From CAZVPF01 sp964628195 (GTDB taxonomy: Bacteria > Planctomycetota > Phycisphaerae > Sedimentisphaerales > Anaerohalosphaeraceae): a stretch of DNA of 64,000 bases. Both the position numbers and the translations under genes were made by a program. Below, piece by piece: positions 15,417 through 23,904 of the stretch. The stretch lies in assembly GCA_964628195.1 (NCBI GenBank), contig CAZVPF010000017.1:1-64000 (forward strand), written 5' to 3'. Positions within the stretch are counted from its first letter, which is position 1. Each line of letters begins with the position of its first letter. Below the pieces are notes generated by a model. That model saw nothing but the letters and a program-made list of their open reading frames with translations. It had not been told where the DNA came from and did no database searches.

Positions 15417-17084
15417 TCACCATTTCAAAACCGCTCCGGTGTCGGCGGAGGTTGCCATGGCCGCGTACTTGGCGAGGTAGCCCTGTTTTATTTTCGGCTC
15501 GGGCGGGGTCCAGTTTTTTTTGCGTTCTTCGAGCTGCCTGTCGGAGAGCTTTACGTCGATCTTTCCCCCGGGGATGTCTATTTCTACGATGTCGCCGTTT
15601 TCGAGCAGGCCTATGGGTCCGCCTACTGCTGCTTCGGGGCTAACGTGGCCAATGCAGGCTCCGCGTGTTCCGCCGCTGAACCGGCCGTCGGTTATCAGTG
15701 CGACCGATTCGCCGAGCCCTGCGCCCATGATGTAGCTTGTGGGCGAGAGCATTTCCTGCATTCCGGGTCCGCCTTTGGGGCCTTCGCAGCGGATTATTAC
15801 TACGTCGCCCTGTTTTACCTTGCCGTTGAGTATTCCGTCGCAGGCGTCTTCCTGCGATTCGAAAATGACGGCGGGGCCAGAGTGGGTGAGCATTTTTTTC
15901 GCGACCCCGGCGGTTTTTACTACGCAGCCCTTTGGTGCGAGGTTGCCGGTGAGGATGGACAGGCCGCCTGTTTTCGAGTAGGCGTTATCGAGCGGGCGGA
16001 TGCATTCGGGGTCCTTTATTTCGGCGCCGGCGATTCTTTCGCCGAGCGTTCTGCCGGAGACTGTCATTGCATCGGTATGCAGCAGGCCGGGGACCTTGCT
16101 TATCTCGTTCAGTATGGCCGATATTCCTCCTGCTGCGTCGACGTCCTGTATGTGGTAACTGCTCGAGGGTGAGACTTTGCATATATTCGGGCATCTGGCG
16201 GAAATCGCGTTTATCCTTTCGAGGTCGTATTCGATGCCCGCTTCGTTTGCTATCGCGAGTGTGTGCAGGACGGTGTTGGTCGATCCGCCCATTGCCATGT
16301 CGAGCACGAATGCGTTGTCGATGGATTTTTCGGTTACGATGTCGCGGGGCCTTATCCCGGCGGCGACGAGGCTCATTATCGTTGCCGCGGCCTGGTTGTA
16401 TAGTTCCTGCCGGCGTTCGTCGACGGCGAGGATGGTTCCGTTGCCCGGCAGGGCCATGCCGATGGCCTCGGAGAGGCAGTTCATGCTGTTGGCGGTGAAC
16501 ATCCCGGAGCATGAGCCCTGTGTGGGGCAGCCTTTGCATTCGAGTTCGTGGAGGCGGTTTTCGTCGATCTTGCCTGCGTTGAACTCCGCGACGCCCTCGA
16601 ATATGCTGATGAGGTCGACGACTTTGCCGTCGTCGGTTTTGCCGGCTGCCATAGGCCCGCCCGATACGAAGACGGTGGGCACGTTTGTCCGCATCGAGGC
16701 CATGAGCATTCCGGGTATTATTTTATCGCAGTTGGGGATGCATATCATCCCGTCGAAGCAGTGGGCGTTTATCATTGTTTCGACCGCGTCGGCGATTATC
16801 TCGCGTGAGGCGAGTGAGTATTTCATGCCCGTATGGCCCATCGCTATTCCGTCGCATATCGCTATCGTATTGAACTCGAAGGGCACGGCGCCCGCTTGCC
16901 GCAGGGCCTGTTTCACTACTTCGGCGACTTTGTTGAGGTGGACATGGCCGGGGACGACCTCGCAAAAGGAGTTGGCGACGGCGATGAAGGGCTTGCCCAT
17001 ATCGTCATCTTTGAGCCCGCAGGCTCTTAAAAGTCCCCTGTGCGGCGCCCGCTGAAAACCTTTTTTTACCGTGTCACTTCTCAT
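15417..17084 (-). CDS. ilvD: Dihydroxy-acid dehydratase
   Basis: A 555-residue IlvD, which dehydrates 2,3-dihydroxy-isovalerate and -methylvalerate to the 2-oxo acids of valine and isoleucine. It has the cluster-binding cysteines in CIPNCDKIIPGM and GCPTQGSCSGMFTANSMNCL, and the GRFSGGTRGACIGHVSPEA loop near the C-terminus. Length is normal. The start is ATG with AAAGGAG upstream. It heads a minus-strand operon with two YkgJ genes. IlvC lies at 39556 in this window, so the pathway genes are dispersed. Confidence 0.97.
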   Translation of the reverse strand: MRSDTVKKGFQRAPHRGLLRACGLKDDDMGKPFIAVANSFCEVVPGHVHLNKVAEVVKQALRQAGAVPFEFNTIAICDGIAMGHTGMKYSLASREIIADAVETMINAHCFDGMICIPNCDKIIPGMLMASMRTNVPTVFVSGGPMAAGKTDDGKVVDLISIFEGVAEFNAGKIDENRLHELECKGCPTQGSCSGMFTANSMNCLSEAIGMALPGNGTILAVDERRQELYNQAAATIMSLVAAGIRPRDIVTEKSIDNAFVLDMAMGGSTNTVLHTLAIANEAGIEYDLERINAISARCPNICKVSPSSSYHIQDVDAAGGISAILNEISKVPGLLHTDAMTVSGRTLGERIAGAEIKDPECIRPLDNAYSKTGGLSILTGNLAPKGCVVKTAGVAKKMLTHSGPAVIFESQEDACDGILNGKVKQGDVVIIRCEGPKGGPGMQEMLSPTSYIMGAGLGESVALITDGRFSGGTRGACIGHVSPEAAVGGPIGLLENGDIVEIDIPGGKIDVKLSDRQLEERKKNWTPPEPKIKQGYLAKYAAMATSADTGAVLKW

Positions 17085-17161
17085 TGCCGATCTCCTTTAT
17101 AAGTGTCAGTTGTTAAATCAAATATTCAATAAGCATAAATTATCAATTTTAAGAATAATTC

Positions 17162-17189
17162 ATTATATGGTTAAAGCTTTGGCGATAAA
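17162..17189 (-). promoter_or_regulatory. Putative ilvD promoter
   Basis: Minus strand: TTTATC (17184-17189), 16-base spacer, TATAAT (17162-17167), leaving a leader of about 70 bases before ilvD. The -10 box is perfect and the -35 box weak. The surrounding stretch 17085-17384 holds no gene, and I see no leader peptide rich in branched-chain codons. Confidence 0.45.
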
Positions 17190-17315
17190 ACCTTAAAACG
17201 GCCCGATAAGTGATTTTTCAGGCGATCTATGTAACCAGCGGCGGTCGAAACGCACCCGAACGTGAAATTTCGTGTCTTGATGCGGTTTTTTCGCAGATAT
17301 GAAGCAATTTTAACC

Positions 17316-17343
17316 TTGCCTGAAGGTTTCGGTGCAATATAAT
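17316..17343 (+). promoter_or_regulatory. Putative promoter of the paired lipoprotein genes
   Basis: TTGCCT (17316-17321), 16-base spacer, TATAAT (17338-17343). It lies about 40 bases before the ATG at 17385, which has AGGAG seven bases upstream. Confidence 0.6.
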
Positions 17344-17384
17344 GGCTTTGGTTTAGAAAATTTAATATTTAGAGGAGCTTGATT

Positions 17385-18323
17385 ATGAGTGCCAAAAAAG
17401 CGGTATTGTTAGGGATGACAGCGGTTTTTTGTGTTCTTTCTTTTGTAGGCTGCGGTCCGCAGGCGGAGCTGGCTTTGAATTTTGAGCCGGACCAGGCGGT
17501 CAGTTATGTTGTTCGGACCGAGGCTATCAAGGACTTTGAGTTTGTCCAGCCCTCCGCGAACAAGCGTGACGTCAAGCAGTCCGGGACAAGGACCGAGCTT
17601 GGGTACACGATGCGCGTTTTGTCGGTTGACGAGAAAGGCAACGCGACTGCGGAGATAGTTGTGGATTCTTTGAAGTACAACATCGACAGCAAGGAAGGGT
17701 CGGGCTATTCGTTTGACAGTTCAAAGGCCGGGGATATGAGCAAGCCCCTCGCGAATGCACTGGGTAAAAGCTATACGGTTAAGGTTACACCGGCAGGGCG
17801 GGTCAGTCTTATTGACTCGTCGGATGTAATAAGCGCCGTCAAGGGCGGGCAGGACGCAAGAATCGCCAAGAGCTTTTTCGGAAAAGAAGCGGTTGAGATA
17901 CGGCATTCGATGACAGCGCTTCCGACGTCAGAGCAGAAAAGTATGAAGCCGGGAAGCACATGGACGGTTGAAAAGAGTTCTCCTCCGGGTGTTCTGGCTC
18001 CCAAGACATACGAGCTTGTTTATACGCTGGAAAAAGTTGAGAATGTAGACGGCAGCGATGTCGCGTTGATAACGATGACTGCGGTTCCCGGCGAGGAAAC
18101 GCCTTCAAGCAAGGGACAGATGGGGCTCTTTGCCAAGATGTTCGACACGGACGAGGACTATACCGGTCATATGAAGCTGTGCCTTGAAAGCGGAAAGGTG
18201 ATCGAGTATGACGAGAAGCTCAAGGCGACTTATATCGCGATGGAGCCGGGAGAGGGCGAGTCGGGGCCGGATTCACTTACGATGGGATTTACTTTCATAG
18301 TTGAAAAAGAGATGGTTAAATAG
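17385..18323 (+). CDS. Secreted lipoprotein of unknown function (paralogue 1)
   Basis: A 312-residue protein with a lipoprotein signal (hydrophobic residues about 8-22, lipobox FVGC). The mature part is beta-rich: LALNFEPDQAVSYVVRTEA, a charged strand-turn series, SYTVKVTPAGRVSLIDSSD, and a C-terminal FTFIVEKEMVK. It shares overall design with the next gene, namely a Cys start, a quoted substrate-like QAVSY or QSLTY strand, a FTV/YTVKVTPAGR or FTFTVSPSGR strand and a GxxW segment, so the two are tandem paralogues. I do not recognise a characterised family. The ATG at 17385 is preferred over an upstream TTG because of its ribosome site. Confidence 0.8.
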   Translation: MSAKKAVLLGMTAVFCVLSFVGCGPQAELALNFEPDQAVSYVVRTEAIKDFEFVQPSANKRDVKQSGTRTELGYTMRVLSVDEKGNATAEIVVDSLKYNIDSKEGSGYSFDSSKAGDMSKPLANALGKSYTVKVTPAGRVSLIDSSDVISAVKGGQDARIAKSFFGKEAVEIRHSMTALPTSEQKSMKPGSTWTVEKSSPPGVLAPKTYELVYTLEKVENVDGSDVALITMTAVPGEETPSSKGQMGLFAKMFDTDEDYTGHMKLCLESGKVIEYDEKLKATYIAMEPGEGESGPDSLTMGFTFIVEKEMVK

Positions 18324-18359
18324 TTGAGTTTCGGGTATTGATCTTTCCGGGAGGTCAAA

Positions 18360-19376
18360 TTGAAAGGATTCAAATTGAAGAAGATACTATTGGCATTTGC
18401 AGTTGCGGCATTGACTTTGACGTGCGGCTGTGAGCAAAGCGCACAAAAGGGCGGTTCGAGCGGGGAAGCGGAGCTTTTGACGGTCGATTTTAAGCAGGGT
18501 CAGAGTCTTACTTATAATATGGTTTCCAGCCGGGATATAACGCTTGACCTGATGGAGAAATCATCCAAGAGCGGCAAAGAGCAGAAGATGCTGGAAAAGC
18601 TGGAAATGGTGGTTACGTATGTCCCTGTTGAGGTCGATCCTTACGGGCTGAGTAAAATCCGGGCCGAGATCAAGAGCGCGAACGTCACGAGAAAATCTTT
18701 CACCGGCAAGAGCGAAGGGTCTCGGGACGCGGCGGAGTCACTTGCCGGCAAGAGCTTTACGTTCACAGTTTCGCCGAGCGGACGCATCGAGGATTATACT
18801 TCCTTTAACGAGCTGGTCACCAAGACCGGTGAAATGTCTATCAAGGACAGCGGGACGCAGGGCAGGATAAAGGACCCGGATATGATATGGGACTTTATCG
18901 CGATGCACCGCGATTTGTGGTCGGCGATGTCCGGGGTTCCCAAGCCCTCCCGCGGTGTGGCGGTTGGTGAAAAATGGCAGGTCGAGCAGGTTATTCCTCT
19001 TCCTATGCCGATACCGAAGTTTATGAACACAGATTACACTTTCGCGGGGATTGAAAGCGAACAGGGCAAAAGGGCAGCGGTTTTGAACAGCGCTTACTCG
19101 CTGAGCGAAAGCGACATGAGTAATTTCGAGGACCTCGAATCTCCGTTCGGCGGCAGGTTCCGGCTGAGGGGTATGTTCGGTTTTTTACGCAATTACAAAT
19201 TTAACGACCTGTCAGGCGGGGGCAAAGTCGTGTATGATCTCGACAGGGGCGTGCTGCTTAAAAAGCAGGGTCAATACGAACTTGATATGAACGCCGACTT
19301 CCTTATGCCGCTGGGCGATTCGAAGCCGGTTTTGAAGCTTGTTCAGAATGTCAATATCGAGCTGGTTGAGGATTGA
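18360..19376 (+). CDS. Secreted lipoprotein of unknown function (paralogue 2)
   Basis: A 338-residue protein starting at TTG with GGGAGG five bases upstream. Signal peptide with lipobox LTCGC. The mature beta-rich part has QGQSLTYNMVSSRDI, FTFTVSPSGRIEDYTS, and GVAVGEKWQVEQVIPLPMPI, matching the layout of the lipoprotein encoded 36 bases upstream. The strand SPSGRIEDYTS corresponds to TPAGRVSLIDS in the paralogue. Likely anchored in the outer or inner membrane facing the periplasm. Function unknown; the duplicate pair shares one promoter. Confidence 0.78.
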   Translation: MKGFKLKKILLAFAVAALTLTCGCEQSAQKGGSSGEAELLTVDFKQGQSLTYNMVSSRDITLDLMEKSSKSGKEQKMLEKLEMVVTYVPVEVDPYGLSKIRAEIKSANVTRKSFTGKSEGSRDAAESLAGKSFTFTVSPSGRIEDYTSFNELVTKTGEMSIKDSGTQGRIKDPDMIWDFIAMHRDLWSAMSGVPKPSRGVAVGEKWQVEQVIPLPMPIPKFMNTDYTFAGIESEQGKRAAVLNSAYSLSESDMSNFEDLESPFGGRFRLRGMFGFLRNYKFNDLSGGGKVVYDLDRGVLLKKQGQYELDMNADFLMPLGDSKPVLKLVQNVNIELVED

Positions 19377-19464
19377 CAGGTCCGTCCGGGAATAGACAGG
19401 AAGGCTCTATAGGCGGCGGAATGCGAATTTAGAGATGTAAACGAAGAAAATTAGGTGCAGGCAA

Positions 19465-19974
19465 GTGAAACGCAACAATCTCTGGGCGCCGTGGCGTATG
19501 AAATACATTAAGGGCCTTACGGACAAGAGTGACGATTTTATCCGGGAATATGTCGAGAACCCGCAGGACGATGAAAAGAATTTCGTTCTTTGGCGGACGC
19601 AGCGGTGTATCGTCATGTTCAACAGGTTCCCCTACAACAACGGGCATCTGCTTATAGCGCCCAAGCGTAAGATCGCCGATATCGAGCTTGCGACAGACGA
19701 GGAGCTTCTCGAGCTTATGAAACTCGTCAAGCAGGCCAAGCAGGTATTGTCCGGGGCGATAAATCCGCACGGTTTCAATATAGGGATCAATATCGGCAGA
19801 TGCGCCGGTGCGGGGGTTCCGGACCATGTTCATATCCATGTTGTTCCGCGGTGGGACGGTGACACGAACTTTATGCACGTTTGCAGCGAAACGGACGTTA
19901 TCAGCCAGGGTATGCGTGAGCTCTGGCAGCAGTTGAAACGGATAAGCGAAGAAAAGAAACTTCCAGATGTCTGA
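19465..19974 (+). CDS. HIT-family nucleotide hydrolase/transferase
   Basis: A 169-residue HIT-domain protein. The family triad is in GAGVPDHVHIHVVPRW near residue 120, giving the HxHxH catalytic histidine motif. The N-terminus NNLWAPWRMKYI is typical of the branch with Ap4A phosphorylase-like members, which act on dinucleoside polyphosphates or adenylated compounds. The start is GTG. It overlaps dgt by eight bases, so nucleotide clean-up and dNTP hydrolysis are translationally linked here. Confidence 0.9.
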   Translation: MKRNNLWAPWRMKYIKGLTDKSDDFIREYVENPQDDEKNFVLWRTQRCIVMFNRFPYNNGHLLIAPKRKIADIELATDEELLELMKLVKQAKQVLSGAINPHGFNIGINIGRCAGAGVPDHVHIHVVPRWDGDTNFMHVCSETDVISQGMRELWQQLKRISEEKKLPDV

Positions 19975-21067
19975 GTTGAGCGGTTTAGCCATAACCGAAC
20001 AGGTAAGCCGCGGGCGGAGGTTTGACGAGCCGCCGCACCGTTACCGGGGCCCTTTTGAAAGGGACAGGGACAGGATAATCCACAGCGAAGCTTTCCGCAG
20101 GCTCGAGGGCAAGACGCAGGTTTTCGGCCCGGGGGTGAATGATCATTACCGCACGAGGATGACTCACACAATAGAGGTTTGCCAGATAGGCAGGACCATC
20201 GCCCGCGCGCTGAGGGTCAGCGAGACCCTGACCGAGGCGATATGTCTTGCTCACGACATCGGTCACAGCCCGTTCGGGCATGACGGTGAAAAGGCGCTGG
20301 ACGAGGTGATGAAGCCTTACGGCGGTTTTGAGCATAACGCGCAGGCTCTGCGGATAGTGGACGAGATCGAGAACCCTTACCCGGAAAGGCCGGGGCTTAA
20401 TCTTATGTACGAGACACGGCTGGGTTTGGCGAAGCATCACAGCGTATACGACAACAGCAAGGCCGGCGGGTTCGAGCCGGTGAACTGCTCGCTCGAAGGG
20501 CAGATAGCGGATATTGCCGACAGGATAGCGTATAACTGCCACGATATGGAGGACGGGCTCAGGGCGAAGATGATAAGCGAACAGCAGCTCGAAAAATTCG
20601 GGCTTTATGTAGAGGCTTGTGAAAGGGTCGGCGCCAAGACAATTGAAAACAGCTTTGTCAGGCGCACCCGCGTTGCAAAAGGAGTGATTGACCTGCTGGT
20701 TACGGACTGTATAGAGACAAGCTGCGGCCGGATTGAGTCGGCGCAGGTTAAAACGCCCGAGCAGGTGATGCAGTATGACGATTACCTGATAGTTCTCAGT
20801 GCATCGGCCGGCGAGGCGCTTGGAGAAATAGAGAGGTTTTTGTTCGACAACTTTTACCGCAGCGAGGAACTTTTGAAATTCAAGGGGCAGGTTCGCAGCT
20901 GGGTGAAAAACCTTTTTGATAAACTCTGCGATGAGCCCGAGATGATGCCTTTGTATTACCAGCGGCTTATGGAGAAGTGGTCGCCGCAGCGGGCGGTGTG
21001 TGATTATATCGCAGGTATGACGGACCGTTACTGCATGCAAATGCTTGAGAAAACGGGGGCCATGTAA
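19967..21067 (+). CDS. dgt: Deoxyguanosinetriphosphate triphosphohydrolase-like protein
   Basis: A 366-residue HD-superfamily dNTPase, which releases triphosphate from dNTPs. The metal residues are in TRMTHTIEVCQIGRTIA and AHDIGHSPFGHDGEKAL; the RDRIIHSEAFRRLEGKTQVF start is also diagnostic. Length fits the shorter bacterial Dgt-like group (about 330-380 residues) rather than E. coli Dgt (505). It overlaps the HIT gene and is followed with a 1-base overlap by the PgpA-UppP gene. Confidence 0.93.
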   Translation: MSELSGLAITEQVSRGRRFDEPPHRYRGPFERDRDRIIHSEAFRRLEGKTQVFGPGVNDHYRTRMTHTIEVCQIGRTIARALRVSETLTEAICLAHDIGHSPFGHDGEKALDEVMKPYGGFEHNAQALRIVDEIENPYPERPGLNLMYETRLGLAKHHSVYDNSKAGGFEPVNCSLEGQIADIADRIAYNCHDMEDGLRAKMISEQQLEKFGLYVEACERVGAKTIENSFVRRTRVAKGVIDLLVTDCIETSCGRIESAQVKTPEQVMQYDDYLIVLSASAGEALGEIERFLFDNFYRSEELLKFKGQVRSWVKNLFDKLCDEPEMMPLYYQRLMEKWSPQRAVCDYIAGMTDRYCMQMLEKTGAM

Positions 21068-22416
21068 TGAAATATCCGCTGAGCAGCACATTCGGACTTG
21101 GGTTTATGCCTTTTGCGCCCGGCACGTGGGGTTCGCTTTTTACTGTTGTAATCTTTATGTCGCTGGGTTATTTCGTTCCGGAATGGGCGAATATCGCGGT
21201 TATGTCGGGGCTGGTAATCCTGTTCAGTTGGGCTTGTGTTAAGTATGGTTCGGCAGTTATAAATGACGCCGGCAAGTCGGACCCCGGGTGGGTAGTTGCC
21301 GACGAAACCGCGGGCCAGGCAGTTACTTTCCTGATTATGCTGCTTATCGGTTTTGAAAACGTATGCATTGCTTCGGCGGTCGGTTTTGCTTTGTTTCGAC
21401 TGTTTGATATCGTAAAGCCCTGGCCTGTCAGCAGGCTTGAAAAACTGCCCGAAGGCAAGGGCATACTGGCAGACGACATCGGTGCCGGGCTGCTTGCGGG
21501 AATTGCCTGGGCGGTACTTTATTATTCAGGAGCAGCGGGATGGCTTGACGGCTGTGCGACCGACGCCGGTAAGGGGCTTACAATGCAGTGGGCCGCTTTG
21601 CTGGGGGCGGTTCAGGGTTTGACGGAGTTTCTGCCTGTGTCATCTTCGGGACACCTGGTGATGATGGAGGATTTCCTGCCGGATATTGAGCCGGATTCGT
21701 CTGAGATGCTGCTTTTTGACCTTTCAATACATATCGGGACGGTTTTTGCCATTTTCGCGGTATATTTCTGTGACATAGTTAATTTCGGGAAAAACCTCCT
21801 GCGAGCCCCGCAATACGGTAAAGGGCCTGTGGAAATTTACAAAAAATGCCCGTCGGTCCACGTCGCTGTCGTTGCCTTTGTGGTAACGGTTGTTACCTTC
21901 GTGCTTTACAAGCTTTTTGAGGACCCTCTTGAGTCGGCGAGGAAACTGCCGGTTGTAGCGGTAATGTGGTTTGTAACAGGGACGCTGTTGCTAATTACGG
22001 ATCTTCGAGTTCGGGCGAGGAAAGGGCTTCGTGATTTCGGTATATTCTCTGCGGTAATCTTAGGGGCGGCGCAGTCGGCGGCGATATTGCCGGGTATATC
22101 ACGCAGCGGTGCGACGATTTGCGTTGCGATCCTGCTTGGCCTGCACCGTAAATGGGCCGTTGAGCTTAGTTTTTTCATAGGAATACCGGCTATCCTCGGC
22201 GGTGCGGCGATCAAATTCATGCAGGAATTCGATAAAATTAGTTCGCAAAGCCTGCCTGTGGGCGTGATTTTGACCGGAATGGCGGTTTCGTTCGTGTTCG
22301 GTGCGGTGTCGCTTAAGCTGCTTATAGCCGGTTCCCGGAAACGGAAGCTGAAATATTTCGCTTTTTACCTGTATATTTTGGCCGGAATTGTTGCAGTTTA
22401 TCTCTTGCTAAGATAA
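21067..22416 (+). CDS. Fusion of phosphatidylglycerophosphatase A and undecaprenyl-diphosphatase (PgpA-UppP)
   Basis: A 449-residue membrane protein combining two lipid phosphatases in one frame. Residues 1 to about 155 are PgpA: FGLGFMPFAPGTWGSL at the start, WVVADETAGQAV and ILADDIGAGLLAG carrying the acidic residues. Residues from about 175 are UppP (BacA): GLTEFLPVSSSGHLV and PGISRSGATICVA, the two signature loops of C55 pyrophosphate recycling. A short linker follows a helix ending at about 155. No stop or frameshift separates them. The parts dephosphorylate phosphatidylglycerol phosphate and undecaprenyl pyrophosphate respectively. UppS and CdsA, which make the substrates or precursors, are encoded at 25189-26841. 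Confidence 0.93.
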   Translation: MKYPLSSTFGLGFMPFAPGTWGSLFTVVIFMSLGYFVPEWANIAVMSGLVILFSWACVKYGSAVINDAGKSDPGWVVADETAGQAVTFLIMLLIGFENVCIASAVGFALFRLFDIVKPWPVSRLEKLPEGKGILADDIGAGLLAGIAWAVLYYSGAAGWLDGCATDAGKGLTMQWAALLGAVQGLTEFLPVSSSGHLVMMEDFLPDIEPDSSEMLLFDLSIHIGTVFAIFAVYFCDIVNFGKNLLRAPQYGKGPVEIYKKCPSVHVAVVAFVVTVVTFVLYKLFEDPLESARKLPVVAVMWFVTGTLLLITDLRVRARKGLRDFGIFSAVILGAAQSAAILPGISRSGATICVAILLGLHRKWAVELSFFIGIPAILGGAAIKFMQEFDKISSQSLPVGVILTGMAVSFVFGAVSLKLLIAGSRKRKLKYFAFYLYILAGIVAVYLLLR

Positions 22417-22476
22417 AATTTATATGCGAGAATAGTTCCGGTCGGGTATTGAGTTCGGCCTTGTAATGAAAATTGA

Positions 22477-22493
22477 TCTAACAAATTGTTAGA
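22477..22493. promoter_or_regulatory. 17-base perfect inverted repeat, possible operator
   Basis: TCTAACAA-A-TTGTTAGA is a perfect palindrome with a one-base centre, located 37 bases before the start of an unknown gene at 22530. Its size and symmetry suit a dimeric repressor of TetR or MarR type; no such regulator is encoded nearby. Confidence 0.45.
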
Positions 22494-22529
22494 CACGATA
22501 TGTTGTGTTAGTTCGTGGGAGTGAAGAAA

Positions 22530-23282
22530 ATGGCTAACAGTTTTAATTCCCTATGTGACGACTTTTATGTTGATATGTGTGTTAATACCGAGCTTGATCT
22601 TCCCAGTAACAGGGAGACCATATTGAGCTTTTTTGAGCGGATACAGAAGCAGGTTCCTGAGATGGGCAACTTTTTCAGGAAGGACAGCGGAGATTTCTGC
22701 CTCGAGGAAGAGCGCGGCGGTGACAAGTACCGCTGGGTTACGCTCGAGCTTGACCGGCTGTGTTCGAGCTGCGCGAACCCCGTAGTTATGGAAGACGCTT
22801 ATACGCTTGGCGAGATGGTGCTCGAGCTTATGCCTTACATGCTGGGTGTCAATCACCTTGATATCGACTCGCTTGATGTTACGTTTACGATGGATTTCGA
22901 TTATACGGGCAACCAGGACGAGATAATCGCCGATGCGCTTTTTACGCCGACCCCGTTCAGCAGCTTGCTGGAGATACCTTCCAGCAGGCCGATAGGTTTT
23001 TCTCCGACGGCGATAGTTTCGCTCAGCGAGGACTGCCGGACGCAGGCAAGGCTGACTGTCGAGCCGCGGACAAGCGTTTACGAGGTTCGCAACGAGAAGT
23101 ACAAGGGCGACGATCCGATCAGCCTGTATTTCACTATTCGTCAGTACCCGAGGCCTAATGAGAAGTTCGACGCTCTCAGTTCGTTCAAGGACCAGTGCAG
23201 GTGGGCCGAGAACCTTATGGCCGAGAAGATAATACCAAACTTCGCACAGCCGCTTGCAAGTGCGATTTCGCAGAGACGATGA
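22530..23282 (+). CDS. Hypothetical cytoplasmic protein
   Basis: A 250-residue protein without signal peptide or membrane segments and with no family I recognise. The N-terminal third is acidic and helical (NRETILSFFERIQKQVPEM). The middle contains the strand pair LDVTFTMDFDYTGNQDEIIA and a proline/serine-rich SSLLEIPSSRPIGFSP, and the C-terminus is helical (SFKDQCRWAENLMAEKII). The ATG at 22530 follows GGGAG; an upstream GTG at 22515 overlaps that site. A palindrome at 22477 may control it. It stands alone between the phosphatase fusion and a small membrane protein. Confidence 0.7.
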   Translation: MANSFNSLCDDFYVDMCVNTELDLPSNRETILSFFERIQKQVPEMGNFFRKDSGDFCLEEERGGDKYRWVTLELDRLCSSCANPVVMEDAYTLGEMVLELMPYMLGVNHLDIDSLDVTFTMDFDYTGNQDEIIADALFTPTPFSSLLEIPSSRPIGFSPTAIVSLSEDCRTQARLTVEPRTSVYEVRNEKYKGDDPISLYFTIRQYPRPNEKFDALSSFKDQCRWAENLMAEKIIPNFAQPLASAISQRR

Positions 23283-23324
23283 AATTAAAACGATATAAAA
23301 TGGTAACCGGACAGGGAGGTTTTA

Positions 23325-23807
23325 ATGGCAGTTGAGGCGCCTGTAAGTAAGTATCACCGTAACAACCAGCTTTTGTATACAGTGGCATGTGCAGTTGTTG
23401 CCCTTATACTTGCGTATGACGGATATTTGAGCAAGTACGAGTGGTCGCAAAGATACAGTTTTTACGAAAAGCACGTAATTGAAAACGACAACCAGCCTGA
23501 CGACGTTATGAAATTTAACCGCTACGCGCCTATAGCGCTGATTTTCGGTGCTGCTTTTTTCGGTTATCGGTATTACACTCTGAAGGACAGGAAGATCGTT
23601 GTCGATGAGACTGCCGTTCACATGCCGGAGGGGGATATCAGCATCGACTCGATCCAGGCGATCGACAAGACGCATTACGAGTCAAAGGGTTATTTTGAGT
23701 TAATACGTAAAACCGGTAAGGACAGCAATGAGAGGGTCAAGCTGAGTTCCAAAAGCTATGACAATCTCGACGCGGTTCTCGAGGACCTTGCCTCGAGGAT
23801 CAGTTGA
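23325..23807 (+). CDS. Hypothetical two-helix membrane protein
   Basis: A 160-residue protein with two predicted membrane helices (about residues 18-36, VACAVVALILAYDGYL, and 66-84, ALIFGAAFFGYRYY), followed by a soluble C-terminal region. That region has the strands KIVVDETAVHMPEGDISIDSI and a GYFELIRKTGK segment, reminiscent of PH-like membrane proteins. GGGAGG precedes the start. It lies 97 bases before purA with no obvious terminator between. Function unknown. Confidence 0.7.
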   Translation: MAVEAPVSKYHRNNQLLYTVACAVVALILAYDGYLSKYEWSQRYSFYEKHVIENDNQPDDVMKFNRYAPIALIFGAAFFGYRYYTLKDRKIVVDETAVHMPEGDISIDSIQAIDKTHYESKGYFELIRKTGKDSNERVKLSSKSYDNLDAVLEDLASRIS

Positions 23808-23904
23808 CCCGGAATGTTTGAGTGTCAGTGTGATATTATAAATGTTTGCCGAACCCGGCCGATCCCGATGCCGGGTTCTGAAATTTTTAGTTCGAGGTAG
23901 TTTA

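Noticed and set aside
19985..21091. Minus-strand open frame across dgt (368 codons)
   Set aside because: Antisense to a confidently identified dNTPase gene; no motif and no ribosome site.
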